Source of the DNA: Ignatzschineria larvae DSM 13226
GTDB lineage: Bacteria > Pseudomonadota > Gammaproteobacteria > Cardiobacteriales > Wohlfahrtiimonadaceae
Assembly: GCF_038500265.1 (NCBI RefSeq)
Contig: NZ_CP150637.1
Location: 1,203,501 to 1,267,500, forward strand
DNA length: 64,000 nt
Reading direction: 5' to 3'
The translations under genes were made by a program, and so were the position numbers. The notes beneath the pieces were generated by a model. The model ran no database searches, was not told the DNA's origin, and worked only from the letters and a program-made list of their open reading frames with translations. Positions 19,801 through 30,700 of the stretch are shown one piece after another. Numbering within the stretch: the first letter of the stretch is position 1; every line of letters starts with the position of its first letter.

Positions 19801-20575
19801 GATAAGATTCATATGCGGCTTGTAGCTGCGCTTCAAATTGACTTGCTGAGAAATCAATACTTTTAAGCATTGTCTCAAATGTGGTATGCCGGCAATGATC
19901 AGACCAATAAGTATCTAACACAAGTAACTCTGTTTCAGTCGGATTGCGTTTCTCTTCTGATTTAAAATATTTTTGAATGAAAGCAAGATCTTCAAATTCC
20001 ATCGCAAGCCCCATTAAGAGCTTTAACTCTACGAGCTTTGAGGGGGTCATATGAATAAAGTCTTTCACCTTCTCCACTTGCTTAGGATGATGATGTAAAT
20101 TCAAAACCTCTTCATTGGGTGCTAAGGATAGATCTTTGAGGTAACTATTAATGGGATTAAAGAGATATTGCTCAATTTTAGCGAGATCTTCAGCTGATAA
20201 TTCTGCATTAAAGAGATAAAGCTGTGCAGTAGTTACCGCTGTTTTCCCCCAGATTCCTGCTGTCTTAAGGGCTAATGAGATGCTATAAGCGCGCTGATCA
20301 TATTGTCCTGGCAAGCCCTCAATGGCAAAATGGGGATATTTATTCAATTCCGCTTGCATAATATCAGAACGAATTTCCTGATCTTTGCCCGCTTGTTGAA
20401 TGATTTTTTGAATTTGAGGAAGATCTTTTTCAGACAATGAAAAGAAATCATAGACTTGAATTAATCGTACAGAGGTGAGTGTAGGAACAGTCAATGCTAT
20501 TTTCAACTCATTCAATAAGGCTTTTGCCTCAGAGGAATAGAGTGGCGTACTTTCAATATAAAACCTTCTTTTCAT
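16817..20575 (-). CDS. purL: phosphoribosylformylglycinamidine synthase PurL, Clostridium/Streptococcus type
   Basis: Converts FGAR to FGAM with glutamine and ATP. At 1252 residues it is the large single-chain form. The N-terminus (KRRFYIESTPLYSSEAKALL, then VRLIQVYDFF) and blocks such as FQEYFERL, PSIGGKDSMSGSF and VPPTLVSFAV match my memory of the clostridial/streptococcal FGAM-synthase group rather than the E. coli enzyme, which starts quite differently. The ATP region holds LLVLDTYWSDHCRHTTF and MFKNETHNHPTEIEPYGGA. The C-terminal glutaminase (about 1000-1252) has an expected nucleophile region reading LILGINAGFHALVKTGLLP, in which Ala stands where the GN-x-C-Q Cys-Gln is usual. This could mean a changed nucleophile and deserves an alignment. 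Confidence 0.92.
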   Translation of the reverse strand: MKRRFYIESTPLYSSEAKALLNELKIALTVPTLTSVRLIQVYDFFSLSEKDLPQIQKIIQQAGKDQEIRSDIMQAELNKYPHFAIEGLPGQYDQRAYSISLALKTAGIWGKTAVTTAQLYLFNAELSAEDLAKIEQYLFNPINSYLKDLSLAPNEEVLNLHHHPKQVEKVKDFIHMTPSKLVELKLLMGLAMEFEDLAFIQKYFKSEEKRNPTETELLVLDTYWSDHCRHTTFETMLKSIDFSASQFEAQLQAAYESYLQLREVTGITDRPETLMDMATIVGRYQRQTGELADMELSDEVNACSVRVQVDVDGEPQSWLLMFKNETHNHPTEIEPYGGANTCVGGAIRDPLSGRAYVYQAMRITGAGNILEPVEKTLATKIPQRRISRVAAQGNSDYANQIGGTTAFAREYIHPGFIAKRMELGAVVGVVKEDHVVRAMPMPGDLVLLVGAKTGRDGVGAATGSSQVQTEETLEKAGTDVQKGCATEERKILRLFRRKEASTLIKKSNDFGAGGVSVAIGELADGVWVNLDQVPTKYSGLNGTDLAISESQERMAVVVSAKDAKRFIELAQEESVEAVIVAEITENPRLVISWRGEKVVDIARSFLDTNGIRKTAAVKVIDSNLPSPLLQVPNTDDLELAWRTLLADKNIASQKGLNQKFDATLGRSTVLLPFGGKCQATPAEVSLQKIQVESGETKTATILAHGYHPYLGEWSPFHGAAYAVIESLARIVATGGNPQKARLSFQEYFERLDGIPEKFGKPVAALLGALAAQKAFNVPSIGGKDSMSGSFDEINVPPTLVSFAVTTIQTDAVISSEFKESGDYIYVLPVKEEVTGQVPFAAIAHNFTQFQAINERYQINAAMSVRQGGIAEALAYMSFGNRIGANIENISTRDLFRPQYGAFVFTTRRALPASEDYIAIGTTLSEYRFDYGHTTILGSTLQAAAEDRYEKIYPIYAKSEGLIPKVDKMPLKGIINRLEAVKPTVVIPVFEGTHSEFDMARAFEKAGAAVLMQPIRLLTEADYLGSVRQLIAHLENAEILALASGFASTEEPAGTGSTMALFLQRADIRQAVESFIAKGGLILGINAGFHALVKTGLLPYGEYRDQESQQSEEKLYLMTNHCGEFKSQMVTTEIVNNAAPWFSSLNCGDQHVLPFAALEGRVMLSEELFQTLQANGQIAAQYVDHKSRATLDQTFNPAVSQYAIEAITSPNGQILGKIAHSERYEEGLFLNIPGRKHQTIFENAVSHITSKHL

Positions 20576-20683
20576 TAGAATCCTTACTTATCGTAATTAT
20601 AAAAGAGTCGCTTTAGAAGCAGCAAGATAGCAACGACAGAGAGACCCAATCAATCATGATGGTCTATTCTGCAAAAATTCCTT

Positions 20684-21796
20684 TTACTCTGCTAAGATCA
20701 TCTCTTCAAAAGAGCGCAATCCTTCTGATCCCGTAAAGGTGATATGTCCCATTTTACGGTTATTTTTAAATTCTTTTTTCCCATATAGATGAAGATGTGC
20801 ATCTTGTGATATTTTGGGAATATAACTCAATAATTTTTCCCGATCTTGCCCTAAAATATTAAACATCACCGTCTTTTGTAGTAATTTTGTATTGCCAAGC
20901 GGTAAACCACAAATAGCTCGAATATGTTGTTCAAACTGACTTGTTGGGCAACCCTCTATAGTAAAATGCCCGGAGTTATGCGGTCTTGGTGCTAATTCAT
21001 TAATATATACATCATCATTCACAATAAAGGCTTCCATTGCTAATGTCCCGACAATATTATGGGTTTCCATAAATGTCTGTAGCATCTGATTGAGCTTTGC
21101 CTCTAATTCTGGCGTAACTTTCTCACTACCGGCCGTAGTTTTAAAGAGAATATTATTAATATGCAAATTCTCAGCAATGGGAAAATGACGATATTCACCT
21201 GTCGTTGAACGGGTTCCTATAATCGAACACTCCCAATCATAAGGGATAAATTGCTCAGCGACACAAGGAATACCATAGAGTGTTGCAACTTTTGCAAGAT
21301 CCGCATCTGAGCGCACGACAACTTGTCCCTTGCCATCGTAACCCCCTTCTTGGGTTTTCACGACAAAAGGAAATCCTAGCTTTTGAACCGCTTCATTGAG
21401 TGTCTGTTCTGGATCTTCTAAAATCATATAAGGCGCAACAGGCAAGCCCGCTTCGGTAAGCGCAATTTTCTCACGCCGCCTATTTTGCGCTAAATAGAGC
21501 GGTAATTCGCCTTGCGGAATATTGTGATACTCACTATTAAGTCTTTTGACAAGAGAAGCATCGATATTTTCAAATTCGTAAGTGACCACGTCAGAGCGAG
21601 AGATTAGCGTTTCATAGCCCTCTTCATTGGAAAAGCTAGATACAATGTGTCCATGCGAGGCGGATACGGCTGGTGCATCTGATGCAGGATCAAGCGTAAT
21701 CACATAGTAGCCCATCCTATTTGCCGCTTCTGCTAACATTTTACCTAGTTGTCCACCACCAATAATTCCAATTGTTTTGCCAGGTAAAATGTGCAT
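20684..21796 (-). CDS. purK: N5-carboxyaminoimidazole ribonucleotide synthase PurK
   Basis: Uses ATP and bicarbonate to make N5-CAIR from AIR. The 370-residue ATP-grasp protein begins MHILPGKTIGIIGGGQLGKM, then shows VVTYEFENID, FVVKTQEGGYDGKGQ, LAMEAFIVNDDVYINELAPRPHNSGH and the C-terminal HLYGKKEFKNNRKMGH. All parts of the fold are present. It follows purE by five bases and precedes purL by 108 bases. Confidence 0.94.
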   Translation of the reverse strand: MHILPGKTIGIIGGGQLGKMLAEAANRMGYYVITLDPASDAPAVSASHGHIVSSFSNEEGYETLISRSDVVTYEFENIDASLVKRLNSEYHNIPQGELPLYLAQNRRREKIALTEAGLPVAPYMILEDPEQTLNEAVQKLGFPFVVKTQEGGYDGKGQVVVRSDADLAKVATLYGIPCVAEQFIPYDWECSIIGTRSTTGEYRHFPIAENLHINNILFKTTAGSEKVTPELEAKLNQMLQTFMETHNIVGTLAMEAFIVNDDVYINELAPRPHNSGHFTIEGCPTSQFEQHIRAICGLPLGNTKLLQKTVMFNILGQDREKLLSYIPKISQDAHLHLYGKKEFKNNRKMGHITFTGSEGLRSFEEMILAE

Positions 21797-21801
21797 GATG
21801 A

Positions 21802-22296
21802 CTACTTCTCCTCTATAGTGCTATCTGCTAGAACATTCTCAGTTTGGCACTTACGGAATGTCTTGAGCTTTTCATATAATGTCTCATTGCTCAGCGCTAA
21901 TATTTGAGCTGCAAAGAGACCGGCATTTTTGGCACCTGCATCACCTATTGCCATTGTCGCCACAGGAATACCACCTGGCATCTGCACAATGGAATAGAGA
22001 GAATCTAATCCATTCATCGTGCTACTCTTAATCGGCACGCCAATGACAGGAAGAGGTGTTAAGGAAGCGACCATGCCGGGAAGATGCGCAGCGCCCCCTG
22101 CTCCCGCAATAATCAGATCATATCCGGCATCTTTGGCATTAAGCGCAAAAGAGACCATATACTCTGGCGTGCGATGAGCAGAGACAACTTTAATATCGTA
22201 AGCAATGGAAAATTGGTTGAGAATGTCTGCAGCATTCTGCATTGTTGGCAGATCGCTTTTGCTTCCCATGATGATGGCGACTTTCTGTTTTTTCAT
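21802..22296 (-). CDS. purE: N5-carboxyaminoimidazole ribonucleotide mutase PurE
   Basis: Rearranges N5-CAIR to CAIR, working directly after PurK. The 164-residue class I PurE has [23 protein letters not shown] and [27 protein letters not shown], all core active-site segments. It is the promoter-proximal gene of the whole purine run. The upstream region carries a perfect inverted repeat (22334-22353) and a 16-bp tandem repeat that could affect expression. Confidence 0.95.
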   Translation of the reverse strand: MKKQKVAIIMGSKSDLPTMQNAADILNQFSIAYDIKVVSAHRTPEYMVSFALNAKDAGYDLIIAGAGGAAHLPGMVASLTPLPVIGVPIKSSTMNGLDSLYSIVQMPGGIPVATMAIGDAGAKNAGLFAAQILALSNETLYEKLKTFRKCQTENVLADSTIEEK

Positions 22297-22333
22297 TGAG
22301 AAAATTCAATCCATATATTAGATGATTGTGAAC

Positions 22334-22353
22334 CGATAAGTGAATACTTATCG
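22334..22353. promoter_or_regulatory. palindrome upstream of purE, candidate operator
   Basis: CGATAAGTGAATACTTATCG is a perfect 8-bp inverted repeat with a 4-base spacer, 38 bases before the purE start. Position suits a repressor site for the purine cluster. It is unlike the E. coli PurR operator and the Gram-positive PurBox as I recall them, and no matching site was seen before purD. Confidence 0.45.
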
Positions 22354-22524
22354 ATCTTTTGAGCTATTGATTCTAACTACAGAATTGATACAAGTCAATA
22401 CGAAATAGCGCTTATTTTTTATCACAACTATTATCAATAATGATTAACCCATTTTGCATGAAATACAAAAAACATTAACTATCCGGTTATCATAATTTAT
22501 TCAATATAAACAATTATTCACCTA

Positions 22525-22629
22525 ATCAATTATCCATGTAATCAATTATCCATGTAATCAATTATCCATGTAATCAATTATCCATGTAATCAATTATCCA
22601 TGTAATCAATTATCCATGTAATCAATTAT
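22525..22629. repeat. 16-bp tandem repeat between purE and lemA-like gene
   Basis: Six perfect units of ATCAATTATCCATGTA run from 22525 to 22620, then a partial seventh. Degenerate pieces (CAATTATTCACCTAATCAAT) flank it on the left. Such arrays change copy number by slippage; here that would alter the spacing in a divergent promoter region. Confidence 0.9.
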
Positions 22630-22649
22630 TCATTATTTTACAACTTTAT

Positions 22650-22762
22650 TATAAAATAATAACCTTACTAAACAATGCCTGCAAGATACCAGATAGAACC
22701 AGCTTCTTTGTTACTTATAATCGATTCGCCTAGATTTAGATAAGCTTATTTTGAACCGATTT
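22650..22762 (+). repeat. MITE-like repeat, copy C (degenerate)
   Basis: An eroded copy without the left inverted repeat. It keeps TGCAAGATACCAGATAGAAC, a changed CGATTCGCCTAGATTTAGAT in place of the GCGCCGGCATTTAAAT core, and AAGCTTATTTTGAACCGAT. Unlike the other six it lies between divergent genes, next to the 16-bp tandem repeat. Confidence 0.7.
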
Positions 22763-22887
22763 GACGATAATAAGATGATCGTGTAATTATTCCTAATATT
22801 TTCCATTGCAATTAAAGGGTAAGCACCCTATATTAACGAATATCCCAATCAACATCGTCATATTAACCTCTTGACAGCCTGCCAATC

Positions 22888-23409
22888 ATGACTAAGACGT
22901 TATTTACTATTATCCTTACCGTTGCGCTCTCGGCGTTCATTCTCTATCTCTTCATTCACCATTACCGCAAATTGCGGAAATATCGCCGAGTCTGTGACAG
23001 CGCGCTCGTAGATGTCCAACGTCTCCAAGCACAGCTCATTGAACGTACCGATCCGATCATTGTTATTACCCAAAAAGTTCTCCGGAATCATGATAAATTA
23101 TTCAAAGAATGGCGGGAAATTAAAGAGCAATCCGAAAGTAAGCGTGCGCAATCTGAACGTATTCATCATGTCTTACTTCTTCGCAATCATCTCAATACAC
23201 TAAAACATGAAAGCCAAACGCATGCAGAACTTAAAAACCGAGAAGATCTTGCTGAACTTTGGGTAAAAGTCGATATTACCAATCGCAACATTGATGAATC
23301 AGCCTCTTTTTATAATGATGCAGTGCATGATTACCGAGAATTGACGAGTCAATTTCCTGTTTCGATGTTAGCAGATATTTTGCAATATCCTAAGTATCAG
23401 AGGATATAA
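22888..23409 (+). CDS. LemA-family membrane protein
   Basis: A 173-residue protein with one N-terminal membrane helix (about 5-24) followed by a charged, helical domain. The C-terminal pattern, helix ending with SFYNDAVHDYRELTSQFPVSMLADIL, is the LemA signature (YN-x-x-V-x-x-YN/R-x-x-x-x-x-FP). The middle, LIERTDPIIVITQKVL, corresponds to the QRRDLIPNLV part of LemA. The family is widespread but without a settled function. It lies 39 bases before cmoM and may be co-transcribed with it. No ribosome-binding site stands out. Confidence 0.7.
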   Translation: MTKTLFTIILTVALSAFILYLFIHHYRKLRKYRRVCDSALVDVQRLQAQLIERTDPIIVITQKVLRNHDKLFKEWREIKEQSESKRAQSERIHHVLLLRNHLNTLKHESQTHAELKNREDLAELWVKVDITNRNIDESASFYNDAVHDYRELTSQFPVSMLADILQYPKYQRI

Positions 23410-23448
23410 CAGAATCTCATAGGGTTTCATAGAAATTAATAGGCTGAT

Positions 23449-24270
23449 ATGACCAATACGATTATCAATACGGCAGATACACACGATACCGCTTCAAAGA
23501 ATCCTCCACTTTCTGAATCTCAAGGCAGGCGATTTAATCAATTGAGTCCCCGCTTCACCCGTAATATCTATGACACATTCAAAGGTCGATTGCGTTTAGC
23601 TATTTTAGAACGAGACTTTACGGCACTCGGGCTACATCAATCATCACTCAATATCCTTGATATCGGTGCCGGACAAGGTCAGTTTGCACTACAGCTTGCA
23701 AGTCAAGGTCATCAACTCACTTTACTAGAACCGTCCAAAGAGATGTTAGAGCTTGCAGAATCTCGCTTCCTAGATGCGCAGTTGACGGCGACTTTTCTTC
23801 AAGCAAGTGTTGAGGCTCTTCCGCTACTTTCCCTACCGCAATATAATCTCATCACCTGTCATGCGATGATTGAATGGTTAGAAGATCCTTATCAGCTCTT
23901 TCAACTCATCAAATCCCATATTAAACCGAAGGGTATTCTCTCACTGCTCTTCTACAATCGAGAGGGTTTGATCTACCATAATTTAATTCGTGGTAATTTT
24001 CGCTATATTGAGCGTGGAAATTTTGCTGGTGAACAAGGGGGATTAACACCGATCTCCCCGATTGATTACCATGAACTTGAACAGTATTTAAATGATCACA
24101 AGATTCAGATTCTCAAAAAGAGTGGAATCCGTACATATTACGATTTTATGCAACCTGAAGCCCGTAAGCGCATCTCTGAGGCAGATCACTTAAAAATGGA
24201 ACTGCTCTACTCTGAAAATCCTAATTATCTACCACATGCTCGCTACCATCACTGGTTACTACAATTCTAA
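23449..24270 (+). CDS. cmoM: tRNA 5-carboxymethoxyuridine methyltransferase CmoM-like
   Basis: A 273-residue class I SAM methyltransferase. The SAM site LDIGAGQGQFALQLA lies near 68-82. Whole-protein features fit CmoM, the enzyme that methylates cmo5U34 in tRNA: RFTRNIYDTFKGRLRLAIL before the SAM motif, CHAMIEWLEDP, LSLLFYNREGLIYHNLIRGNF and the closing RYHHWLL. CmoM lies with other tRNA genes in some genomes; here its neighbours are a LemA-like gene upstream and a DUF481 gene downstream. Confidence 0.82.
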   Translation: MTNTIINTADTHDTASKNPPLSESQGRRFNQLSPRFTRNIYDTFKGRLRLAILERDFTALGLHQSSLNILDIGAGQGQFALQLASQGHQLTLLEPSKEMLELAESRFLDAQLTATFLQASVEALPLLSLPQYNLITCHAMIEWLEDPYQLFQLIKSHIKPKGILSLLFYNREGLIYHNLIRGNFRYIERGNFAGEQGGLTPISPIDYHELEQYLNDHKIQILKKSGIRTYYDFMQPEARKRISEADHLKMELLYSENPNYLPHARYHHWLLQF

Positions 24271-24471
24271 GTGGCGAATTATTCAGAAAAATATCGAAAA
24301 GAGATATTTTGGAAATAGAGATTGAACAGTAACAAGTCTCTTCATTTATTAGTCATTATAATCATTGATTTTGAAAATAATTCCCCCTATGCTAAACACA
24401 TTTGTGATTATTTGTATTTTTAACACAGCCTTTTAACAAAACAAAACAGACTTTTAAATGGATTTTTTATT

Positions 24472-25572
24472 GTGACACTAAATCAACCTACTCAACAGTT
24501 TATTGCCCTCCCCATTTTTCATTACAGATCTCTTATGACTATTGGCATACTATATGCAACAATTCAGGGCATCTCATGGGCCGACACGGTTTATCTGAAA
24601 AATGGGGATCGTATTAGTGGTACCATTGAAAAAATTGCCCAAAATACGCTTCATATTGCGACCGATTATTCCGGCACTATTACCATTCCTCAACAGGCTA
24701 TTCGCAGTTTCCATAGTGAACGCGCTATGATCTTAAACCCGGAACGTGCCAATGGGGAAACAACACCGATGCGGGCAGAGAAGCTTGTCTACGATACAGA
24801 TGGTAATTCTAATGCAATCTTTGCCATCAATCATGCAGAGCGATATGCCCTTGCCTTTGATGAACAATTAACGATTGATGAAAATGCCGCAGAGTTAGCC
24901 TTAGTGAATCATAATCCGGTTACTTATGAGCATTCAGGCAATGTGAAACTAGATCTTAATTTTAAAAATAATAGTTCTAAAACGCGTAATTTTCATCTGA
25001 AAGGGGGTTATGAACTCACCCATAATATTTGGCGCCACCAAATTAAAGGGGATGTTGAGCGAAAAACCGATAATGGCCAAACATCTACTTATCGTTACAA
25101 TCTCAATTATTCGCTCGATCATTTCTTCAACCCTTACTTCTTCTGGCAGACAACGAGCCATTACCAACACGATTGGGTCGAGAATATTAAGGGAAATTGG
25201 CTACTTGGAACAGGCCCTGGTTGGCAGGTTTGGAATGATGATAACTCACAACTAGCGTTGATGACCCTTCTAAACTATCAACAGTTAGAGTATCGAGATG
25301 ATCACAAAGATCGCCACCCACTCATGACCTTTAAGTGGGATTATCAGAAGAATCTCTTTGCTAATCTTCCGATTAAATTTACGACTCAAGGTTCTGTCGG
25401 GCGTAGTTTTAATAATCATGTGACGCTTGATCTCAATTTTGATACGGCGATTCAATATAAATTGACAGACCATCTCTCTATCAATACAGGCTATCACTTT
25501 GACCGCACTAAAGCGAAGAGAGGTAACTCCAAAAATAGTAATATCTTCCTTGGTATTGGTGTCGATTGGTAA
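24472..25572 (+). CDS. DUF481 outer-membrane protein (YdiY-like)
   Basis: A 366-residue exported protein. After a signal region ending near SWA, it has the short N-terminal domain ADTVYLKNGDRISGTIEKI typical of this family, then about 210 residues of alternating beta strands ending in FLGIGVDW, a beta-barrel with an aromatic C-terminus. DUF481 proteins are salt- or stress-induced outer-membrane proteins without a clear function. The start is GTG 24472; ATG 24535 is an alternative that shortens the leader. Large hairpins follow at 25579-25686, between this gene and the convergent icd. Confidence 0.78.
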   Translation: MTLNQPTQQFIALPIFHYRSLMTIGILYATIQGISWADTVYLKNGDRISGTIEKIAQNTLHIATDYSGTITIPQQAIRSFHSERAMILNPERANGETTPMRAEKLVYDTDGNSNAIFAINHAERYALAFDEQLTIDENAAELALVNHNPVTYEHSGNVKLDLNFKNNSSKTRNFHLKGGYELTHNIWRHQIKGDVERKTDNGQTSTYRYNLNYSLDHFFNPYFFWQTTSHYQHDWVENIKGNWLLGTGPGWQVWNDDNSQLALMTLLNYQQLEYRDDHKDRHPLMTFKWDYQKNLFANLPIKFTTQGSVGRSFNNHVTLDLNFDTAIQYKLTDHLSINTGYHFDRTKAKRGNSKNSNIFLGIGVDW

Positions 25573-25578
25573 AAAGAA

Positions 25579-25616
25579 TGCCTATGTTGATCCGCTTCAT
25601 AAGCTCAACATAGGCA
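25579..25616 (-). terminator. hairpin downstream of icd
   Basis: TGCCTATGTTGA at 25579-25590 pairs perfectly with TCAACATAGGCA at 25605-25616. Read on the minus strand it is followed by TTCTTTTT, a terminator for icd. Confidence 0.7.
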
Positions 25617-25620
25617 CTAT

Positions 25621-25686
25621 AGGATGAAAAGGTTATAAGGTTATAATATTGATACTATATATAACCTTATTGGATATCATCCTTTT
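25621..25686 (+). terminator. nested hairpin after DUF481 gene
   Basis: AGGATGA at 25621-25627 pairs with TCATCCT at 25677-25683, and inside it AAGGTTATA at 25637-25645 pairs with TATAACCTT at 25660-25668; TTT follows. Read on the plus strand it can end the DUF481 transcript. Confidence 0.55.
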
Positions 25687-25729
25687 CAGCTTCTTTTCAT
25701 TTTTTCAACTGATCTTACTAATTCAATTA

Positions 25730-28249
<2,520 letters not shown>

Positions 28250-29551
28250 CTATGCCACTTTTTCCGTGTCAGGAAAGTGATTATTGACTTGCTCTATAAC
28301 AATATCAATCGCCCCTTGATTCTCGATCATTGTTTGATGCGCTGCATTTCCATAAATTTCCCGCAGAGCCTTATCTTGAGATAGAGCGATAACCGTTGAC
28401 TCCAAGGCTTCGCTATCAACCTGTAAAATCGCCTTATTTTCTAAAAACTGCACTAAAGTTTCCCGATTTTCATTCATATAAGGCCCAACAATAATCGGTT
28501 TTGCAAAATAAGCAGGTTCTAAAATATTATGTCCCCCAATAGGAACAAAACTGCCACCGACTAAGGCGATATCTGCAAAAGCATAGAAAAGTAGTAATTC
28601 TCCTAATGTATCAATTAGCCAAATATCAGCTCTAGAATTTAATGCTTCGAGTGATCCATTACTTCGAATAGAGAGCACAAAATTGTGGGCATCTACATAT
28701 TCTTCAAGTAAACTCTTTACTTCCGGAAAGCGCTCAGGATGTCGTGGCGCAATAATTAACTTCAAATGAGGAGATTTTTTCCGCGCTTCAATAAAAGCTT
28801 CAATAATAATCTCTTCTTCCTCTTCATGTGTGCTTGCACCCATCCAATAGAGCGAATCAGGTAATTTTAAGGCTCTCAATTGATCCCGTTGTTCAAACAC
28901 AGAAGGATCGACTTCCAAATCATATTTGATATTACCCATCCGCTTTGTCTTCTCTGCACCCAATAACTCAAATCGTAATGAATCTTCATCTGTCTGGGTC
29001 AATACAGTAACAGGCTTAAGTAGGTTCCGAATCGTTTGCCGGATTTTCTGATAACGGTAGAAAGAGCGGTCAGAAAGGCACGCACTAATCATAATTACTT
29101 CTATATTGCGTTTCTCTGCTTGATAAAAGAGATTAGGCCAAATTTCCGTCTCCATAATGAGAATCGCTTTTGGGGATGTTCTCTTTAAAAATGAGGCAAT
29201 TGATGGACCAAAATCAAAAGGAAGATAAGTATGAAATAATCGATCTTCTGTTAATGCGCGTTTAAAAGTTCTTTGAATCTGATCACTGCCCGTTAAAGTT
29301 GTCGCTGTAAATAGAATGCGTAATGATGGCTTTTCATCTAATAATCGTTTTACCAAAGGCGTGACTGCCCGCACTTCTCCAAGGGATACAGCATGTATAA
29401 TAAGATCCACCTTCGGAAGTAATTGAAAACCAAAACGATCTTGGAAATTTTGAAGACCAAACGGTGAACGCCAATCACGCCACAAGCGTAGTACCACAAT
29501 AATAGGGAGAAGTAACCACCATAATAGCTGATAGAGTCTTAAGATTATCAT
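28250..29551 (-). CDS. waaA: 3-deoxy-D-manno-octulosonic acid transferase WaaA
   Basis: Adds Kdo sugars from CMP-Kdo to lipid A in the inner core of LPS. The 433-residue protein has an N-terminal membrane anchor (about 6-21, LYQLLWWLLLPIIVVL), the KdtA start region LRLWRDWRSPFGLQNFQDRFG, then IHAVSLGEVRAVTPLV, MGASTHEEEEEI, APRHPERFPEV and VGGSFVPIGGHNILEPA, all glycosyltransferase family 30 features. Whether it adds one or two Kdo residues cannot be told. It is followed upstream by bamD, 256 bases away, so the two are probably separate units. Confidence 0.93.
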   Translation of the reverse strand: MIILRLYQLLWWLLLPIIVVLRLWRDWRSPFGLQNFQDRFGFQLLPKVDLIIHAVSLGEVRAVTPLVKRLLDEKPSLRILFTATTLTGSDQIQRTFKRALTEDRLFHTYLPFDFGPSIASFLKRTSPKAILIMETEIWPNLFYQAEKRNIEVIMISACLSDRSFYRYQKIRQTIRNLLKPVTVLTQTDEDSLRFELLGAEKTKRMGNIKYDLEVDPSVFEQRDQLRALKLPDSLYWMGASTHEEEEEIIIEAFIEARKKSPHLKLIIAPRHPERFPEVKSLLEEYVDAHNFVLSIRSNGSLEALNSRADIWLIDTLGELLLFYAFADIALVGGSFVPIGGHNILEPAYFAKPIIVGPYMNENRETLVQFLENKAILQVDSEALESTVIALSQDKALREIYGNAAHQTMIENQGAIDIVIEQVNNHFPDTEKVA

Positions 29552-29760
29552 TTATACGCATCGCTCTTCGTTACACCAATGTCGGTAAGGTGTTTATTAT
29601 AACGCGAAAGAGATTTATTTGTCATAAGAGACAGATCACATCTTCATAACCAAATAATTGATCTTCCATCTTTTCCTATTTACCTTTATGAACTTTGAGG
29701 TGTCGAGCTTGAATTTTATTTAGATTGAGTAATATCTAAAATGGGTCAAGGTAATAATAA

Positions 29761-29790
29761 AAAAGGCATTCTCTTAGAATGCCTTTTACG
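29761..29790 (-). terminator. terminator of bamD
   Basis: AAAAGGCATTCT pairs with AGAATGCCTTTT around a 3-base loop (stem 29761-29787). On the minus strand the stem runs into a T-run, 20 bases after the bamD stop codon. Confidence 0.85.
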
Positions 29791-29806
29791 CTCTTATAAC
29801 AAAAAA

Positions 29807-30643
29807 TTATTGTTCGTATTCTACAACTTCTACAACTTCAGAATCCGCAGGAATCTCTGGCGTATTCTTGTAACCAAACTCTTTTAACCGTGCATCATAT
29901 GGGAAGTTATAACGCAAGACATCAATACTTTTTTGTGCGAGCTCCGGTAAGCCTAAAGCTTGGTAAGCTTTACCCTGAATATAGAGCGCGGTAGAAACAG
30001 AAGTCGTTGCATCATAATGATCAAGCACATATTGTGCACGATTAATGGCACCGACATAAGCATGACGATCAAGATAGAAATTTGCTTTGTGGATTTCTGC
30101 TTCCGCTAACAGATTGCGTAGATAGATAATTCTCTTCGCTGCATCTTCTGCATATTCACCATCGGGGTATTTTTCCACGATTACCAAAAAGGAAGCTAAG
30201 GAATCCCGCATCTGCTTTTGATCTACTTTTGAACGGTCTGGCGGCAGGATTTTATCTAAGATAGATCGTGCCCGATCGAAATTAATTAAACCTTGAATAT
30301 AGTAGAGATAATCTATATTCTCATGGTTTGGGTAGAGGCGAATAAACTCATCAATTCCCTTAAGCGCTTGATCAAATTGTCGGTCATGATAATTAGCATA
30401 AATCTTATTTAATTTAGCCTGTTGTGCTAACCTTGTATGGGGAAAACGCGCTTCAATCGCTTCATAATGTTGAACCGCAATTTCATAACTCGCACCTTCA
30501 AGGTTTTTATTCCCTTCATCGAGAAGTTGCTGCCCTGTCATACCATAGTACTTATCATCTTTTGTTGCAGATGAAGAACCACAGGCAGTGAGCACCCCTG
30601 CAACTGCTAGCACCATAAAAATTTTTAGTCTTTTCGCTTTCAT
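29807..30643 (-). CDS. bamD: outer-membrane assembly lipoprotein BamD
   Basis: Essential partner of BamA in inserting beta-barrel proteins in the outer membrane. The 278-residue lipoprotein has a signal peptide with lipobox LTAC (Cys21), then tetratricopeptide-type repeats with YGMTGQQLLDEGNKNLEGASYEIAVQ, EARFPHTRLAQQAKLN, DQALKGIDEFIRLYPNHENIDYLYYIQGL and DSLASFLVIVEKYPDGEYAEDAAKR. (These are quoted from consecutive repeats.) It is divergent from rluD with only 57 bases between, the same bamD/rluD arrangement seen in many gammaproteobacteria. Confidence 0.94.
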   Translation of the reverse strand: MKAKRLKIFMVLAVAGVLTACGSSSATKDDKYYGMTGQQLLDEGNKNLEGASYEIAVQHYEAIEARFPHTRLAQQAKLNKIYANYHDRQFDQALKGIDEFIRLYPNHENIDYLYYIQGLINFDRARSILDKILPPDRSKVDQKQMRDSLASFLVIVEKYPDGEYAEDAAKRIIYLRNLLAEAEIHKANFYLDRHAYVGAINRAQYVLDHYDATTSVSTALYIQGKAYQALGLPELAQKSIDVLRYNFPYDARLKEFGYKNTPEIPADSEVVEVVEYEQ

Positions 30644-30700
30644 TTTATTACTATAGATCCAACAAATTGAATTAATTCCTCGAGATTATACAGACAAATT

